From positions 1,268,001-1,332,000 of the forward strand of contig CP000781.1 in NCBI GenBank assembly GCA_000017645.1: a stretch of DNA of 64,000 bases, in the 5' to 3' direction. Under the pieces are notes generated by a model, which was given only the letters and a program-made list of their open reading frames with translations, did not search any database and was not told the DNA's origin. This document shows, in pieces, positions 36,139 through 45,320 of the stretch. A program made the translations under genes and the position numbers. Source of the stretch: Xanthobacter autotrophicus Py2. Its GTDB lineage: Bacteria; Pseudomonadota; Alphaproteobacteria; Rhizobiales; Xanthobacteraceae. Within the stretch, counting starts at the first letter, position 1. Each line of letters starts with the position of its first letter.

Positions 36139-37065
36139 ATGAGCAAGTCCATCATGAACCCGGCCCTCATCAACCAACTCGCCGACCGCGCGGCGGGGCT
36201 CGACGTGGCCGGCGGCAATGCGCGGCTGAAGGAGATCGTGCGCCGGCTCACCCGCGACCTGATGGTGGCCATCGACGATCTCGACATCTCCATGGACGAG
36301 TTCTGGGCGGGCGTCGCCTATGTCACCGCCGCCGGCCAGTCCAACGAACTGGGCCTCATCGTGCCGGGCATCGCGGTGGAGCATTATCTCGACCTGCGCC
36401 TCGACGAGGCCGAGCGCCTCGCGGGCCTTGCCAACGGCACCCAGCGCACCATCGAGGGGCCGCTCTACGTGGCCGGCGCGCCGCTCTCCAAGGGCTCCGC
36501 GCGGCTCGACGACGGCTCGGACGACGGCGAGGTGCTGTTCGTGCAGGGCCGGGTCACCGGCATCGACGGCAAGCCGGTGGAAGGCGCCATAGTGGACGTG
36601 TGGCACGCCAACACCATGGGCAATTATTCCCACTTCGATCCCACCCAGCCGGCTTTCAACCTGCGCCGCCGTATCGAGACCCTCGCGGACGGCACCTACA
36701 GCTTCCGCACCATCATGCCCGCTGGCTACGGCTGCCCGCCCGGCTCGGCGAGCCGCCAGCTGATGGAAGGCCTCGGCCGCCATGCGGAGCGCCCGGCCCA
36801 CGTGCATTTCTTCGTCACCGCGCCCGGCTATCGCAAGCTCACCACCCAGATCAACATCGAGGGCGACCAGTATCTGCACACGGACTTCGCCTTCGGCACC
36901 CGTGAAGGACTGATCCCGGCGGTGCGGCGGGTGTCGGATGCCGCCGAGATCCATGCCCGCGGGCTGAACAAGCCGTTCGCGGTGATCGACTTCGACTTCT
37001 CCATCGCCCCCGAGGCGCAGGGCGTCGTCGGCACCGAGGTGAGCCGCCCCCGCGCCGCGGCCTGA
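36139..37065 (+). CDS. catA: Catechol 1,2-dioxygenase
   Basis: Intradiol ring cleavage of catechol to cis,cis-muconate using Fe(III). 308 residues. The four iron ligands are Tyr163 (TMGNYSHFD), Tyr197 (MPAGYGCP), His221 and His223 (RPAHVHFFV). An N-terminal helical dimerisation domain (1-100) with [17 protein letters not shown] is present. A ribosome-binding site AGGAGGAAA precedes the ATG. It lies between catB and benA in one direction. Confidence 0.95.
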   Translation: MSKSIMNPALINQLADRAAGLDVAGGNARLKEIVRRLTRDLMVAIDDLDISMDEFWAGVAYVTAAGQSNELGLIVPGIAVEHYLDLRLDEAERLAGLANGTQRTIEGPLYVAGAPLSKGSARLDDGSDDGEVLFVQGRVTGIDGKPVEGAIVDVWHANTMGNYSHFDPTQPAFNLRRRIETLADGTYSFRTIMPAGYGCPPGSASRQLMEGLGRHAERPAHVHFFVTAPGYRKLTTQINIEGDQYLHTDFAFGTREGLIPAVRRVSDAAEIHARGLNKPFAVIDFDFSIAPEAQGVVGTEVSRPRAAA

Positions 37066-37156
37066 GCCGGGAGCGCATCGCCTACAGCCATTCCCGCAAC
37101 GATCCGGACGGCCCGTCGCACCGACGGCGGGCCGAGCCGGCAGAGAGGAAACGCCA

Positions 37157-38545
37157 ATGAACGCCCACGCTCCGCTCCCCGATTATGCCGCCCTTGCCGC
37201 CCGCCTCGAAGGCGCGGTGGTGGAAGACCCGGCCAAGGGCCTCTATCGCTGCCGCCGCGACATCTTCACCGACCCCGACCTGTTCGAGCTGGAGATGACG
37301 CACATCTTCGAGGGCAACTGGATTTATCTTGCCCACGAGAGCCAGATCCCCAATCCGAACGATTATTTCACCACCTTCATCGGCCGCCAGCCCATCGTCA
37401 TCACCCGCGACCGCAAGGGCGAACTGCATGCTTTGGTGAATGCCTGCTCCCATCGCGGCGCCATGCTGTGCCGGCACAAGCGCGGCAACAGGGCGACCTA
37501 TACCTGCCCGTTCCACGGCTGGACCTTCTCCAATGCCGGAAAACTGCTGAAGACCAAGGAAGCCGACGGCGCCGGCTATCCCGAAAGCTTCAACACCAAC
37601 GGCTCCCACGACCTCACCAAGGTGGCGCGGTTCGAGAATTATCGCGGCTTCCTGTTCGGCTCGCTGAAGGAAGATGTATTGCCCCTGACCGAGCATCTGG
37701 GCGAGGCGGCCAAGATCATCGACATGATCGTGGACCAGTCGCCCGAAGGTCTCGAAGTGCTGCGGGGCAGCTCGACCTATGTCTATGACGGCAACTGGAA
37801 GGTGCAGGCGGAGAACGGCGCCGACGGCTATCACGTCACCTCCGTGCACTGGAACTATGCTGCCACCGTCAACCAGCGCAAGGCCGCGGCCGCAGCAGAA
37901 GCCGGCAAGGACGACGTGCGCGCCATGGATGCGGGCAGCTGGGCCAAGCAGGGCGGCGGCTTCTATTCCTTCGACAACGGCCACCTGCTGCTATGGAGCC
38001 GCTGGGCCAACCCGGAGGATCGGCCGCTCTACGACCGCCGCGCGGAGCTGGCGGAAAAGTTCGGCGAGGCAATGGCCGACTGGATGATCAGCCGCTCGCG
38101 CAACCTGTGCCTCTACCCCAACGTCTATCTGATGGACCAGTTCTCCTCGCAGATCCGCACCTTCCGGCCCATCAGCGTGGATCAGACCGATGTCACCATC
38201 TACTGCATCGCCCCCAAGGGCGAGAGCGCCGAGGCGCGGGCCCATCGCATCCGCCAGTATGAGGACTTCTTCAACGCCTCCGGCATGGCGACGCCCGACG
38301 ACCTGGAGGAATTCCGCTCCTGCCAGATGGGCTTCATGGCCACCTCCGCGCCGTGGAACGACCTGTCGCGCGGCGCCACCCACTGGATCGAGGGGGCGGA
38401 CGAGGGCGCCGCCGCCATCGGCCTGAAGCCGCTCCTCTCCGGTGCCAAGACCGAGGACGAGGGCCTGTTCGTGGTCCAGCACCGCTACTGGAAGGACACT
38501 TTGGCCCGCGCCGTCGCTGCGACGGATGCCTCCGAGACGCCCTGA
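37157..38545 (+). CDS. benA: Benzoate 1,2-dioxygenase, large (alpha) subunit
   Basis: Oxygenase subunit that dihydroxylates benzoate to the cis-diol. 462 residues. The Rieske 2Fe-2S centre is bound by Cys97, His99 (NACSHRGAM), Cys117 and His120 (YTCPFHGW). Mononuclear iron ligands include His226 and His231 in [10 protein letters not shown]. The length and the N-terminal [25 protein letters not shown] fit BenA/XylX rather than anthranilate AntA, though these are close. It is followed by benB and benC. Confidence 0.93.
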   Translation: MNAHAPLPDYAALAARLEGAVVEDPAKGLYRCRRDIFTDPDLFELEMTHIFEGNWIYLAHESQIPNPNDYFTTFIGRQPIVITRDRKGELHALVNACSHRGAMLCRHKRGNRATYTCPFHGWTFSNAGKLLKTKEADGAGYPESFNTNGSHDLTKVARFENYRGFLFGSLKEDVLPLTEHLGEAAKIIDMIVDQSPEGLEVLRGSSTYVYDGNWKVQAENGADGYHVTSVHWNYAATVNQRKAAAAAEAGKDDVRAMDAGSWAKQGGGFYSFDNGHLLLWSRWANPEDRPLYDRRAELAEKFGEAMADWMISRSRNLCLYPNVYLMDQFSSQIRTFRPISVDQTDVTIYCIAPKGESAEARAHRIRQYEDFFNASGMATPDDLEEFRSCQMGFMATSAPWNDLSRGATHWIEGADEGAAAIGLKPLLSGAKTEDEGLFVVQHRYWKDTLARAVAATDASETP

Positions 38546-38605
38546 CAGCCCAATGCCTTAACGAGAGACGGCGCGCCTTCAGGAGCCGCCGTCCGGGAGG
38601 AAACA

Positions 38606-39097
38606 ATGAACGTGACCCACGAGGCCGTGGCGGCCTTCCTCTATCGCGAGGCCCGCCTGCTCGACGACAAGGACTGGGAGAGCTGGCTCTCCCTCTACGC
38701 CCCCGAGGCCGTCTTCTGGATGCCCTCCTGGGACGACAACGACGAGCTGGTGGAGAACCCCCAGACCGAGATTTCGCTCATCTATTACGGGCAGAAGCAG
38801 GGGCTGGAGGACCGGGTGTTCCGCATCCGCACGGAGCGCTCCTCCGCCACCAGCCTGCCCGAGCCGCGCACCTCGCACAATCTCACCAATATCGAGATTC
38901 TGGAGGAGACCGGCGCCAGCGTCAGCGTGCGCTTCAACTGGTTCACCCTGAGCTTCCGCTACAAGACGACCGACACCTATTTCGGCTCGTCGTTCTACAC
39001 GCTCGACACCACGGGGAACGACTTCAAGATCACCAACAAGAAGGTGGTTCTGAAGAACGATTACATCCACCAGGTGGTCGACATCTACCACATTTGA
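38606..39097 (+). CDS. benB: Benzoate 1,2-dioxygenase, small (beta) subunit
   Basis: 163 residues of the NTF2-like ring-hydroxylating dioxygenase beta family: FLYREARLLDDKDWESWLSLYAPEAVFWMPSWDD at the start and RFNWFTLSFRYKTTDTYFGSS with C-terminal LKNDYIHQVVDIYHI. It has a structural role in the alpha3-beta3 oxygenase. It ends 13 bases before benC. GGGAGGAAAC provides a good ribosome-binding site. Confidence 0.94.
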   Translation: MNVTHEAVAAFLYREARLLDDKDWESWLSLYAPEAVFWMPSWDDNDELVENPQTEISLIYYGQKQGLEDRVFRIRTERSSATSLPEPRTSHNLTNIEILEETGASVSVRFNWFTLSFRYKTTDTYFGSSFYTLDTTGNDFKITNKKVVLKNDYIHQVVDIYHI

Positions 39098-39110
39098 GCG
39101 GGAGGCGGCG

Positions 39111-40130
39111 GTGAGCCACAAGATCGCGCTGAGCTTCGAGGACGGGGTCACCCGCTTCATCACCTGCGGCACCGGGGAGACGGTGGCGGATGCCGCCTAT
39201 CGCTCCGGCATCAACGTGCCGTTCGACTGCCGTGACGGCGCCTGCGGCACCTGCAAGAGCCATTGCGAGAGCGGCGCGTACGACAAGGGCGACTATATCG
39301 AGGACGCCCTCACCGAGGACGAGGCGGCGGAGGGCTATGTGCTCACCTGCCAGATGCGGCCGAAAAGCGATTGCGTGGTGAAGATCGCCGCCACCTCGGC
39401 CATGTGCAAGGCGGGGGCCTCCACCTTTTCCGCCCGCCTGTCGCGGCTGGAGCGGCTTTCGCCCACCACGCTCGGCTTCGCGCTGAAGGTGGATGCGGGG
39501 GAATTGTCCTTCCTGCCCGGGCAATATGCCAATCTGAGCCTGCCCGGCACGCGGGAGGTGCGCGCCTATTCCTTCTCCAGCCTGCCGCACGACGGCGAGG
39601 TGGAGTTCCTGGTGCGCAACATTCCCGGCGGGCGCATGTCGTCCTTCCTCGCCGAGCGGGCGAAGGTGGGCGATGCGATGAGCTTCACCGCGCCCATGGG
39701 CTCGTTCTATCTGCGGCCGGTGACGCGGCCGCTGCTGTTCCTCGCCGGCGGCACCGGGCTCGCGCCCTTCCTCGCCATGCTGGACCTTCTGGCGCGCGAC
39801 GGGCTGAACGTGCCGGCGCACCTCGTCTATGGCGTCACCTCCGACGCCGACCTGGTGCTGGTGGACAGGCTGGAGGCGTTCGCCGCGCGCCTTAAGGGCT
39901 TCACCTTCTCAACCGTTGTCGCCGACGCGGCAAGCAGCCATCCGCGCAAGGGCTATGTGACCCATCACCTTGCGCCCGAGCACCTCAACGGCGGCGACGT
40001 GGACACCTATCTGTGCGGTCCGCCGGCCATGGTGGATGCGGTGCGCCACCATTTCCAGGTCGCGGGGGTGACCCCCGCCGCCTTCCACTACGAGAAATTC
40101 TCTCCCGGCGCCGAAGCCAAGGCGGCGTGA
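39111..40130 (+). CDS. benC: Benzoate 1,2-dioxygenase electron transfer component
   Basis: Reductase that passes NADH electrons to the Rieske centre. 339 residues from GTG 39111. Plant-type ferredoxin domain with Cys40, Cys45, Cys48 (FDCRDGACGTCKSHC) and Cys80 (VLTCQMRP); FAD domain with RAYSFSSLP; NAD domain with LFLAGGTGLAPFLAML and the C-terminal YLCGPPAMVDAV. The fused ferredoxin at the N-terminus is the BenC/XylZ arrangement. Confidence 0.94.
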   Translation: MSHKIALSFEDGVTRFITCGTGETVADAAYRSGINVPFDCRDGACGTCKSHCESGAYDKGDYIEDALTEDEAAEGYVLTCQMRPKSDCVVKIAATSAMCKAGASTFSARLSRLERLSPTTLGFALKVDAGELSFLPGQYANLSLPGTREVRAYSFSSLPHDGEVEFLVRNIPGGRMSSFLAERAKVGDAMSFTAPMGSFYLRPVTRPLLFLAGGTGLAPFLAMLDLLARDGLNVPAHLVYGVTSDADLVLVDRLEAFAARLKGFTFSTVVADAASSHPRKGYVTHHLAPEHLNGGDVDTYLCGPPAMVDAVRHHFQVAGVTPAAFHYEKFSPGAEAKAA

Positions 40131-40204
40131 GGGAGGCGGCGTGAGAGGCCGTCTGCGGGATCGCTCCCGGGGGCGCCCGCAGGTTTCCAAAGGCGCCTTA
40201 TCAC

Positions 40205-40235
40205 CGTCATGGCCGGGCTTGTCCCGGCCATGACG
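40205..40235. repeat. Perfect 31-base palindromic dispersed repeat
   Basis: Arms CGTCATGGCCGGG and CCCGGCCATGACG (13 bp each) around CTTGT, between benC and benK. Sequences of this GTCCCGGCCAT type recur in Rhizobiales intergenic regions; a relative is at 45321-45410. It could also fold as an mRNA hairpin that adjusts benK expression. Confidence 0.7.
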
Positions 40236-40377
40236 AGGGTGATCGCGGCACGACGCCTTTTTGAATTTTGAGATCGCCTGCGAAAGGCCCGCCCGCCCCG
40301 CAACCCAAGGCCATCGCGGCCCAAGACCAGCACGGCAAAGCCGGCACACCCTTCAATTTCAGAGAGGAAAAACGCTC

Positions 40378-41751
40378 ATGTCTGCCCCAGCTCAGGCGGG
40401 CCCAAGGCCCGTGAACATCCAGCAGCTTATCGACGAGAGCCCGGTGTCGCGGTTCCAGCTGCTTATCATCGTGCTGTGCTTTCTCATCGTCGCGGTGGAC
40501 GGCTTCGACACGGCGGCCGCGGCCTTCATCGCGCCGGCCATCCGCGCCGAATGGCAGCTCACCCCGGCCGTGCTCGGTCCCATGTTCGGCGCCGGCCTGT
40601 TCGGGCTGATGGTGGGGGCGCTGGTCATCGGCCCGTTTGCCGACCGCTTCGGGCGCAAGCCGCTCCTGATCTTCTCGGTGGTCTTCTTCGGCCTCGCCTC
40701 ACTCGGGGCGGCCTTCTCCCATTCCATCACCGAACTGACCTGGTGGCGGTTCGTCACCGGACTCGGGCTCGGCGCCGCCATGCCCAGCGCCATCACCCTC
40801 ACCTCGGAATATTGCCCCGAGCGCAGGCGCTCCTTCCTCGTCACCATCATGTTCTGCGGCTTCACTTTGGGCTCGGCCATGGGCGGCCTGCTGGCGGCGC
40901 AGCTGGTGGCGGAACACGGCTGGCGCTCGGTGCTGGTGGTGGGCGGCGCGGTGCCGCTGGTGGTGGCTGTTCTGCTGTGGGCGCTCTTGCCCGAATCCAT
41001 CCGCTTCCTGGTGCTGAAGGATCCCCGCTCGGCCGCCGCCGCGCGCAACCTTGCCCGCATCGCCCCGAAGGCGGACCTCGCCGGCGCGGTCTTCGTCGGG
41101 CCGAAGAAGGCCAAGGGGCTGCCGGTGCAGCAATTGTTCTCGCGTAATCTCGTGGGCGGAACGCTGTTGCTGTGGCTCGCCTTCTTCATGAGCCTGCTGG
41201 TCTATTATCTCCTCACCAACTGGCTGCCCACCTTCATCAATGCCGGCGGCGCCTCGATCCAGCAGGCGGCGCTGGTCACCATGATGCTGCAGCTCGGCGG
41301 CACCCTCGGCGGCGTGGTGCTGGGCCTGTTCATGGACAAGGTGAACCCCCACGCCCTGCTCGCCTCCGCCTATGTGGGCGGCGGACTGTGCGTCACCGCC
41401 ATCGGCAATTCCACCGGAGTACCCGGCCTGCTGCCGGTGGCGGTGTTCGGCGCCGGCTTCTGCATCGCCGGCTCGCAGATCGGCATCAATGCGCTGGCGG
41501 CGGCCTATTATCCCACCGCGAGCCGGGCCACCGGCGTCAGCTGGGCCAACGGCATCGGCCGCTCGGGCTCGGTGGTGGGCTCCATGGTGGGCGGGCTGCT
41601 GCTCTCCTTCCACTGGGGCTTCGAGACCATCTTCGCCATCGCCGCCGCGCCCGCGCTGGTGGCGGGCCTCGCCATTTTCCTGAAGGGCCGGCTCCAGTCC
41701 GGGGCGACGCTGGATGCAGCTCCGGTGGCGCAGGTCGCGCAGGAAGGCTGA
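40378..41751 (+). CDS. benK: MFS transporter, aromatic acid:H+ symporter (BenK-like)
   Basis: 457 residues from ATG 40378, with AGAGAGGAAAAA upstream. Twelve membrane helices in two halves. The signature GPFADRFGRKPLL lies between helices 2 and 3. The N-terminal INQ-like NIQQLIDESPVSRFQLLIIVLCFLIVAVDGFDTAA carries the DGFD motif in helix 1 that is typical of the PcaK/BenK family. With benABC upstream it most likely imports benzoate. The palindromic repeat lies between it and benC. Confidence 0.9.
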   Translation: MSAPAQAGPRPVNIQQLIDESPVSRFQLLIIVLCFLIVAVDGFDTAAAAFIAPAIRAEWQLTPAVLGPMFGAGLFGLMVGALVIGPFADRFGRKPLLIFSVVFFGLASLGAAFSHSITELTWWRFVTGLGLGAAMPSAITLTSEYCPERRRSFLVTIMFCGFTLGSAMGGLLAAQLVAEHGWRSVLVVGGAVPLVVAVLLWALLPESIRFLVLKDPRSAAAARNLARIAPKADLAGAVFVGPKKAKGLPVQQLFSRNLVGGTLLLWLAFFMSLLVYYLLTNWLPTFINAGGASIQQAALVTMMLQLGGTLGGVVLGLFMDKVNPHALLASAYVGGGLCVTAIGNSTGVPGLLPVAVFGAGFCIAGSQIGINALAAAYYPTASRATGVSWANGIGRSGSVVGSMVGGLLLSFHWGFETIFAIAAAPALVAGLAIFLKGRLQSGATLDAAPVAQVAQEG

Positions 41752-41876
41752 TCCGAACGACGGTCAATCGGGCGGCTCCTCTCTCACGGGCGGGGCCGCC
41801 CGAGGCCGTTCCGGGAGCGCGCGCGGCCGGCGCATGTGGGATGATCCGACCCGCGAATCGCGGGGAGGACGCAAGT

Positions 41877-42644
41877 ATGGCGGCGGATCTCGATCTGTCC
41901 GGGAAGGTGGCCCTGGTGACGGGGGCGGCGAGCGGCATCGGCCTTGCGGCGGCGCAACTGCTCGCCCGGCAGGGCGCCCATGTGGTGCTGGCCGACCGGG
42001 ACGGCGCGGCCGCCGAGGCGGCGGCGCAGGCTCTCGGCGCGGCGGGCATGCGCGCCTCCAGCCAGGCCTTCGACGTGACCGATGAGGCGGCGGTGGGGGA
42101 GGGCGTGGCGCAGGTGCTCGCCGCTCTTGGCCGTGTGGATATCCTGGTCAACAATGCCGGCCTCTCCATCCGCAAGGGCATCGCCGACCTGGCGCTGTCG
42201 GACTGGGAGAAGGTGTTCGCGGTGAATGTCACCGGCGCCTTCCTCACCACCCGCGCGGTGGTGCCGGCCATGCGGGCGCAGGGGGCGGGCGCCATCGTCA
42301 ACATCGCCTCCATCATGGGGCTGTCGGGGGGCGGGCCCTATCCCAACCCGGCCTATCAGGCCAGCAAGGGTGCCATCGTGAACCTCACCCGCGGGCTGGC
42401 GGTGGAACTGGCCCCGGCGGGCATCCGCGTGAACGCCGTCGCGCCCACCTGGGTGCGCACGCCCTTCATCGCGCCGCTGATGAACGACGCGGAGCAGCTC
42501 GCCCGCATCGAGGCGCTGATGCCCATGGGCCGCATCGCCGAGCCGGAGGAGGTGGCCGACGCGGTGCTGTTCCTGGCGAGCCCCATGGCCTCCATGATCA
42601 CCGGCCATATCCTGCCCGTGGACGGCGGCTTCCTGTGCCAGTGA
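41877..42644 (+). CDS. SDR-family dehydrogenase, candidate for the benD step
   Basis: 255 residues from ATG 41877, with GGGGAGGAC upstream. Classical short-chain dehydrogenase: cofactor motif VTGAASGIGLAAA, NNAG at 92-95, Ser145, Tyr160 and Lys164 (YQASKG), and C-terminal VDGGFL. Position after benABC-benK suggests it oxidises the benzoate cis-diol to catechol. The NNAGLSIRKG segment looks like a generic SDR rather than the NVGGT form I recall from BenD/XylL, so the family does not prove it. No other benD candidate is in the window. Confidence 0.75.
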   Translation: MAADLDLSGKVALVTGAASGIGLAAAQLLARQGAHVVLADRDGAAAEAAAQALGAAGMRASSQAFDVTDEAAVGEGVAQVLAALGRVDILVNNAGLSIRKGIADLALSDWEKVFAVNVTGAFLTTRAVVPAMRAQGAGAIVNIASIMGLSGGGPYPNPAYQASKGAIVNLTRGLAVELAPAGIRVNAVAPTWVRTPFIAPLMNDAEQLARIEALMPMGRIAEPEEVADAVLFLASPMASMITGHILPVDGGFLCQ

Positions 42645-42647
42645 GGT

Positions 42648-42668
42648 GGCCCGGCGCGGAGCCGGGCC
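42648..42668 (+). terminator. Hairpin after the SDR gene
   Basis: GGCCCGGC-GCGGA-GCCGGGCC, 8-bp perfect stem, three bases after the stop. No U-run. Likely end of the cat/ben unit. Confidence 0.6.
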
Positions 42669-42743
42669 GACGTGCACCTTATACCGACGGCCTCGGTCTT
42701 TGACCGATGCCGAGAGGGTACGCTCAGGCGCCGCGCGGGCTTG

Positions 42744-42779
42744 ACCAAAGGCTCATGAGCGAAGCTCACGGCCTTTGGT
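42744..42779 (-). terminator. Nested hairpin at the 3' end of the 104-aa gene
   Basis: Outer 9-bp arms ACCAAAGGC (42744-42752) and GCCTTTGGT (42771-42779) enclose an inner TGAGC/GCTCA stem. It begins directly after the minus-strand stop at 42781. Confidence 0.6.
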
Positions 42780-42780
42780 A

Positions 42781-43095
42781 TCAGAGGCTCACATAGATGA
42801 ACTTGTCGCCCTGCAGCGCCGGATAATTGGCGCGCAGGGCCGTGGCGATCTTGCCCACCAGGGCCTTGTCGCCCGCCGCCGAGGGGCCGACGAAGTCGGT
42901 GCCGGCCATCCAGGTCTCGAAGAAGCAGTGCAGGCCCTCGTCATAGTCCGCACCCGTGGGGTTGGCGGTCTTGTCGGCGAGGGTGGCCACACCCGCCTTG
43001 GAGACTTCCAGCCGCCAGTCGCGGTCGTCCACCACCGAGCCGATGAGCTTGGCGAGGTCGGCGTCGGTCCAGTCGCCGTTGATGTCGAGAGCCAT
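42781..43095 (-). CDS. Conserved hypothetical protein (104 aa)
   Basis: 104 residues from ATG 43095, starting MALDINGDWTDADLAKLIGSVVDDRDWRLEV. It is acidic, with a likely alpha/beta mix and no signal or membrane segment. Segments YDEGLHCFFETWMAGTDFVGP and ALRANYPALQGDKFIYVSL are not known to me as a domain. Codon use matches neighbours, and a strong hairpin follows its stop, so it is a real gene. Function not assignable. Confidence 0.7.
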   Translation of the reverse strand: MALDINGDWTDADLAKLIGSVVDDRDWRLEVSKAGVATLADKTANPTGADYDEGLHCFFETWMAGTDFVGPSAAGDKALVGKIATALRANYPALQGDKFIYVSL

Positions 43096-43341
43096 GTCGC
43101 ATTCCCTACCCGTGAAGGTGTCCCGGAGCGGGAGAAGCAAGAGCCGATCCATGAGGCGCGAGGCACGGCGTGCGGCACGGCGTGACGCCTGGCGCGAGGC
43201 ACGGCGCGCCGGCCGCGAATCACCGCGCGCAGGACAGGGCGGTCCATAAATGGAAACGGCCGCTCGCGCGGCCGATCCCTCAAACGTGCCCGCTCCGATC
43301 CGGCCCGGCCGGATCGCGGAAGGCAGATGCCGTGATGAGGC

Positions 43342-43542
43342 TCAGCGGCGGTCGGGCCGGGCGTCGGCCTTCACCGCTTCGTCGTGATACCAGCTGGAGC
43401 CGATGACCGCCTGGGTGGCGCCCATGGCCGCGATTTCGGCCGCCCATTTCGCCTCTTTGGAGGGCATGCCGACATTCGCGCCATTCTTCATCGGGAAGGG
43501 GTAGATTTTCGCCGTCTCGCGCTTCTGCATCACAGTCATCAT
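43342..43542 (-). CDS. gstI: DUF2735 protein, GstI-type glutamine synthetase translation inhibitor candidate
   Basis: 66 residues. The family signature AKIYPFPMKNG at the N-terminus and IGSSWYHDEAV at the end match DUF2735. In Rhizobium leguminosarum a small gene divergent from glnII, gstI, encodes an inhibitor of glnII translation, of very similar size and position. Here the gene is likewise divergent from glnII across a 508-base gap. Identity with GstI is from position, size and family memory rather than alignment. Confidence 0.72.
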   Translation of the reverse strand: MMTVMQKRETAKIYPFPMKNGANVGMPSKEAKWAAEIAAMGATQAVIGSSWYHDEAVKADARPDRR

Positions 43543-43644
43543 TCAAACTCCGGTCGATGAGCCTCCTAGGCACCATCCATTGATCCGTTCTTAGCAGACT
43601 TTTCGATTTGGATATACATACATTGCCTAAAAAATTAGTACGAT

Positions 43645-43659
43645 GCCTAAATTTTAGGC
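43645..43659. promoter_or_regulatory. Perfect 15-bp palindrome GCCTAAA-T-TTTAGGC
   Basis: Lies about 100 bases upstream of the gstI-type start in AT-rich DNA. A further GCCTAAA half-site is at 43625-43631, 20 bases away. Dimeric operator geometry; regulator unknown. Confidence 0.5.
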
Positions 43660-43937
43660 GTTGATAATTTCAAGACAGATATCCGATTTGTTTGAGCGAA
43701 TGGTGCATAGCGTCTGCGCGTCTATCGCAGTGCAGCGAAGGGGCGCAGGATCAATCGCCTGTGGCGCGCATTTGTTCCGTGGGAATCGCCGTGGTGGCGT
43801 CCCGGTGGCGCGATATCTGCGTTTTGCCTGCGCGATGGGCGAAGCGCCCAAGCGTAAGGCCTAATCCTGGTGCACAAATGGGCAGGTCGCACCCGGGCTG
43901 GGCGCTGCGGAGCCTTGTGTGGCGGTTGCGTGAACTT

Positions 43938-43953
43938 TGGCACACGGATTGCT
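43938..43953 (+). promoter_or_regulatory. Sigma-54 (-24/-12) promoter of glnII
   Basis: TGGCAC-ACGGA-TTGCT is an exact match to TGGCAC-N5-TTGCW. The -12 element ends 97 bases before glnII. Known rhizobial glnII genes are NtrC- and RpoN-dependent, so this fits nitrogen-limitation control. Confidence 0.85.
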
Positions 43954-44050
43954 AGAGAGATGGCGGCTCAAACGGTCAGTGGATTCTGCGCGGCCGGACG
44001 CTCAGTCACGAGTTCCAAGATCTCACGTCATCGGCTTATGAGAGACTGCA

Positions 44051-45085
44051 ATGCCAAAGTTTAAACTCGAGTATATCTGGCTGGACGGTTACACCCCGAC
44101 CCCGAATCTGCGTGGCAAGACGCAGATCAAGGAATACGACGTGTTTCCGACCCTCGAGCAACTGCCGCTGTGGGGCTTCGATGGCAGCTCCACCCAGCAG
44201 GCCGAAGGCCGCAGCTCCGACTGCGTGCTGAAGCCCGTGGCGGTCTATCCCGATCCGGCCCGCACCGACGGCGCCCTGGTCATGTGCGAAGTGATGATGC
44301 CCGATGGCGTCACCCCGCACCCGACCAACAAGCGCGCCACCATCCTCGACGATGCCGGCGCCTGGTTCGGTTTCGAGCAGGAATACTTCTTCTACAAGGA
44401 CGGCCGTCCCCTCGGCTTCCCCGAGCACGGCTATCCGGCGCCCCAGGGCCCGTACTACACCGGCGTCGGCTTCAAGAATGTCGGCAACATCGCCCGCCAG
44501 ATCGTCGAGGAGCACCTCGACCTCTGCCTCGCGGCCGGCATCAACCACGAAGGCATCAACGCGGAAGTCGCGAAGGGCCAGTGGGAATTCCAGATCTTCG
44601 GCAAGGGCTCCAAGAAGGCGGCCGACGAAGTGTGGATGGCGCGCTACCTGCTGCTCCGTCTCACCGAGAAGTATGGCGTGGACATCGAGTTCCACTGCAA
44701 GCCGCTCGGCGACACCGACTGGAACGGCTCGGGCATGCACGCCAACTTCTCCACCACCTATCTGCGCGAAGTGGGCGGCAAGGCCTATTTCGAGGCGCTG
44801 ATGGCGGCGTTCGAGGCCAACCTCGAGGACCACATCGCTGTCTACGGCCCGGACAACCACATGCGCCTCACCGGCAAGCATGAGACCGCGCCGTGGAACA
44901 AGTTCTCCTATGGCGTGGCCGACCGTGGCGCGTCGATCCGCGTGCCCCACTCGTTCGTGAAGAACGACTACAAGGGTTACCTTGAGGATCGCCGCCCCAA
45001 CTCCATGGGCGACCCCTACCAGATCGCCTCGCAGATCCTGAAGACCATCGCGTCGGTTCCCACCGACGTGTCGGCTGCGGCCTGA
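44051..45085 (+). CDS. glnII: Glutamine synthetase II (eukaryotic type)
   Basis: ATP-dependent amidation of glutamate; 344 residues, the GSII size, not the 470 of GSI. Starts MPKFKLEYIWLDGYTPTPNLRGKTQIK. Motifs LWGFDGSSTQQAEG (Asp50'-like latch), FGFEQEYFFY (metal Glu), AGINHEGINAEVAKGQWEFQI and NWNGSGMHAN-like DWNGSGMHANFSTTY, plus RLTGKHETAPW. GSII is not adenylylated and is typical of Rhizobiales. It carries a sigma-54 promoter and is divergent from the gstI-type gene. A strong hairpin follows. Confidence 0.96.
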   Translation: MPKFKLEYIWLDGYTPTPNLRGKTQIKEYDVFPTLEQLPLWGFDGSSTQQAEGRSSDCVLKPVAVYPDPARTDGALVMCEVMMPDGVTPHPTNKRATILDDAGAWFGFEQEYFFYKDGRPLGFPEHGYPAPQGPYYTGVGFKNVGNIARQIVEEHLDLCLAAGINHEGINAEVAKGQWEFQIFGKGSKKAADEVWMARYLLLRLTEKYGVDIEFHCKPLGDTDWNGSGMHANFSTTYLREVGGKAYFEALMAAFEANLEDHIAVYGPDNHMRLTGKHETAPWNKFSYGVADRGASIRVPHSFVKNDYKGYLEDRRPNSMGDPYQIASQILKTIASVPTDVSAAA

Positions 45086-45093
45086 TCTTACAA

Positions 45094-45120
45094 GCCACGG
45101 CGCGTTCCGCGCGCCGTGGC
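45094..45120 (+). terminator. Terminator-like hairpin after glnII
   Basis: Perfect 11-bp stem GCCACGGCGCG / CGCGCCGTGGC with loop TTCCG, nine bases after the stop. Followed by C/T-rich DNA without a long T-run. Confidence 0.75.
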
Positions 45121-45320
45121 CCTCCTTCGCGTATCCGCATTTTCGCCGGGCCTTGCCGTTTTGGCTCCCGTGCGCGTCGCCCGAGCGACCGCGGCCCGTA
45201 TTCTTCAAGATCCATTCGTCGCCGCCAGACTCTTGCTCATCAAGGTGTGAGGCACAGGCAGGTTCCGGCTTGGTCCGGACCGTCTTGGGACACAGGTCTC
45301 AGGGGCAGTTGTCCCGGCAG

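Larger units (their letters stand above)
43543..44050. other. 508-base divergent gap between gstI-type gene and glnII
   Basis: No gene supported. It contains an AT-rich segment next to the gstI-type gene with a perfect palindrome (43645-43659), TGGTGCA half-sites resembling NtrC binding (about 43698 and 43869; tentative) and a sigma-54 promoter (43938-43953) for glnII. Confidence 0.6.

Noticed and set aside
43690..43900. NtrC enhancer sites upstream of glnII
   Set aside because: TGGTGCA half-sites exist, but no full inverted pair with correct spacing could be confirmed by eye, so they are not listed as features.
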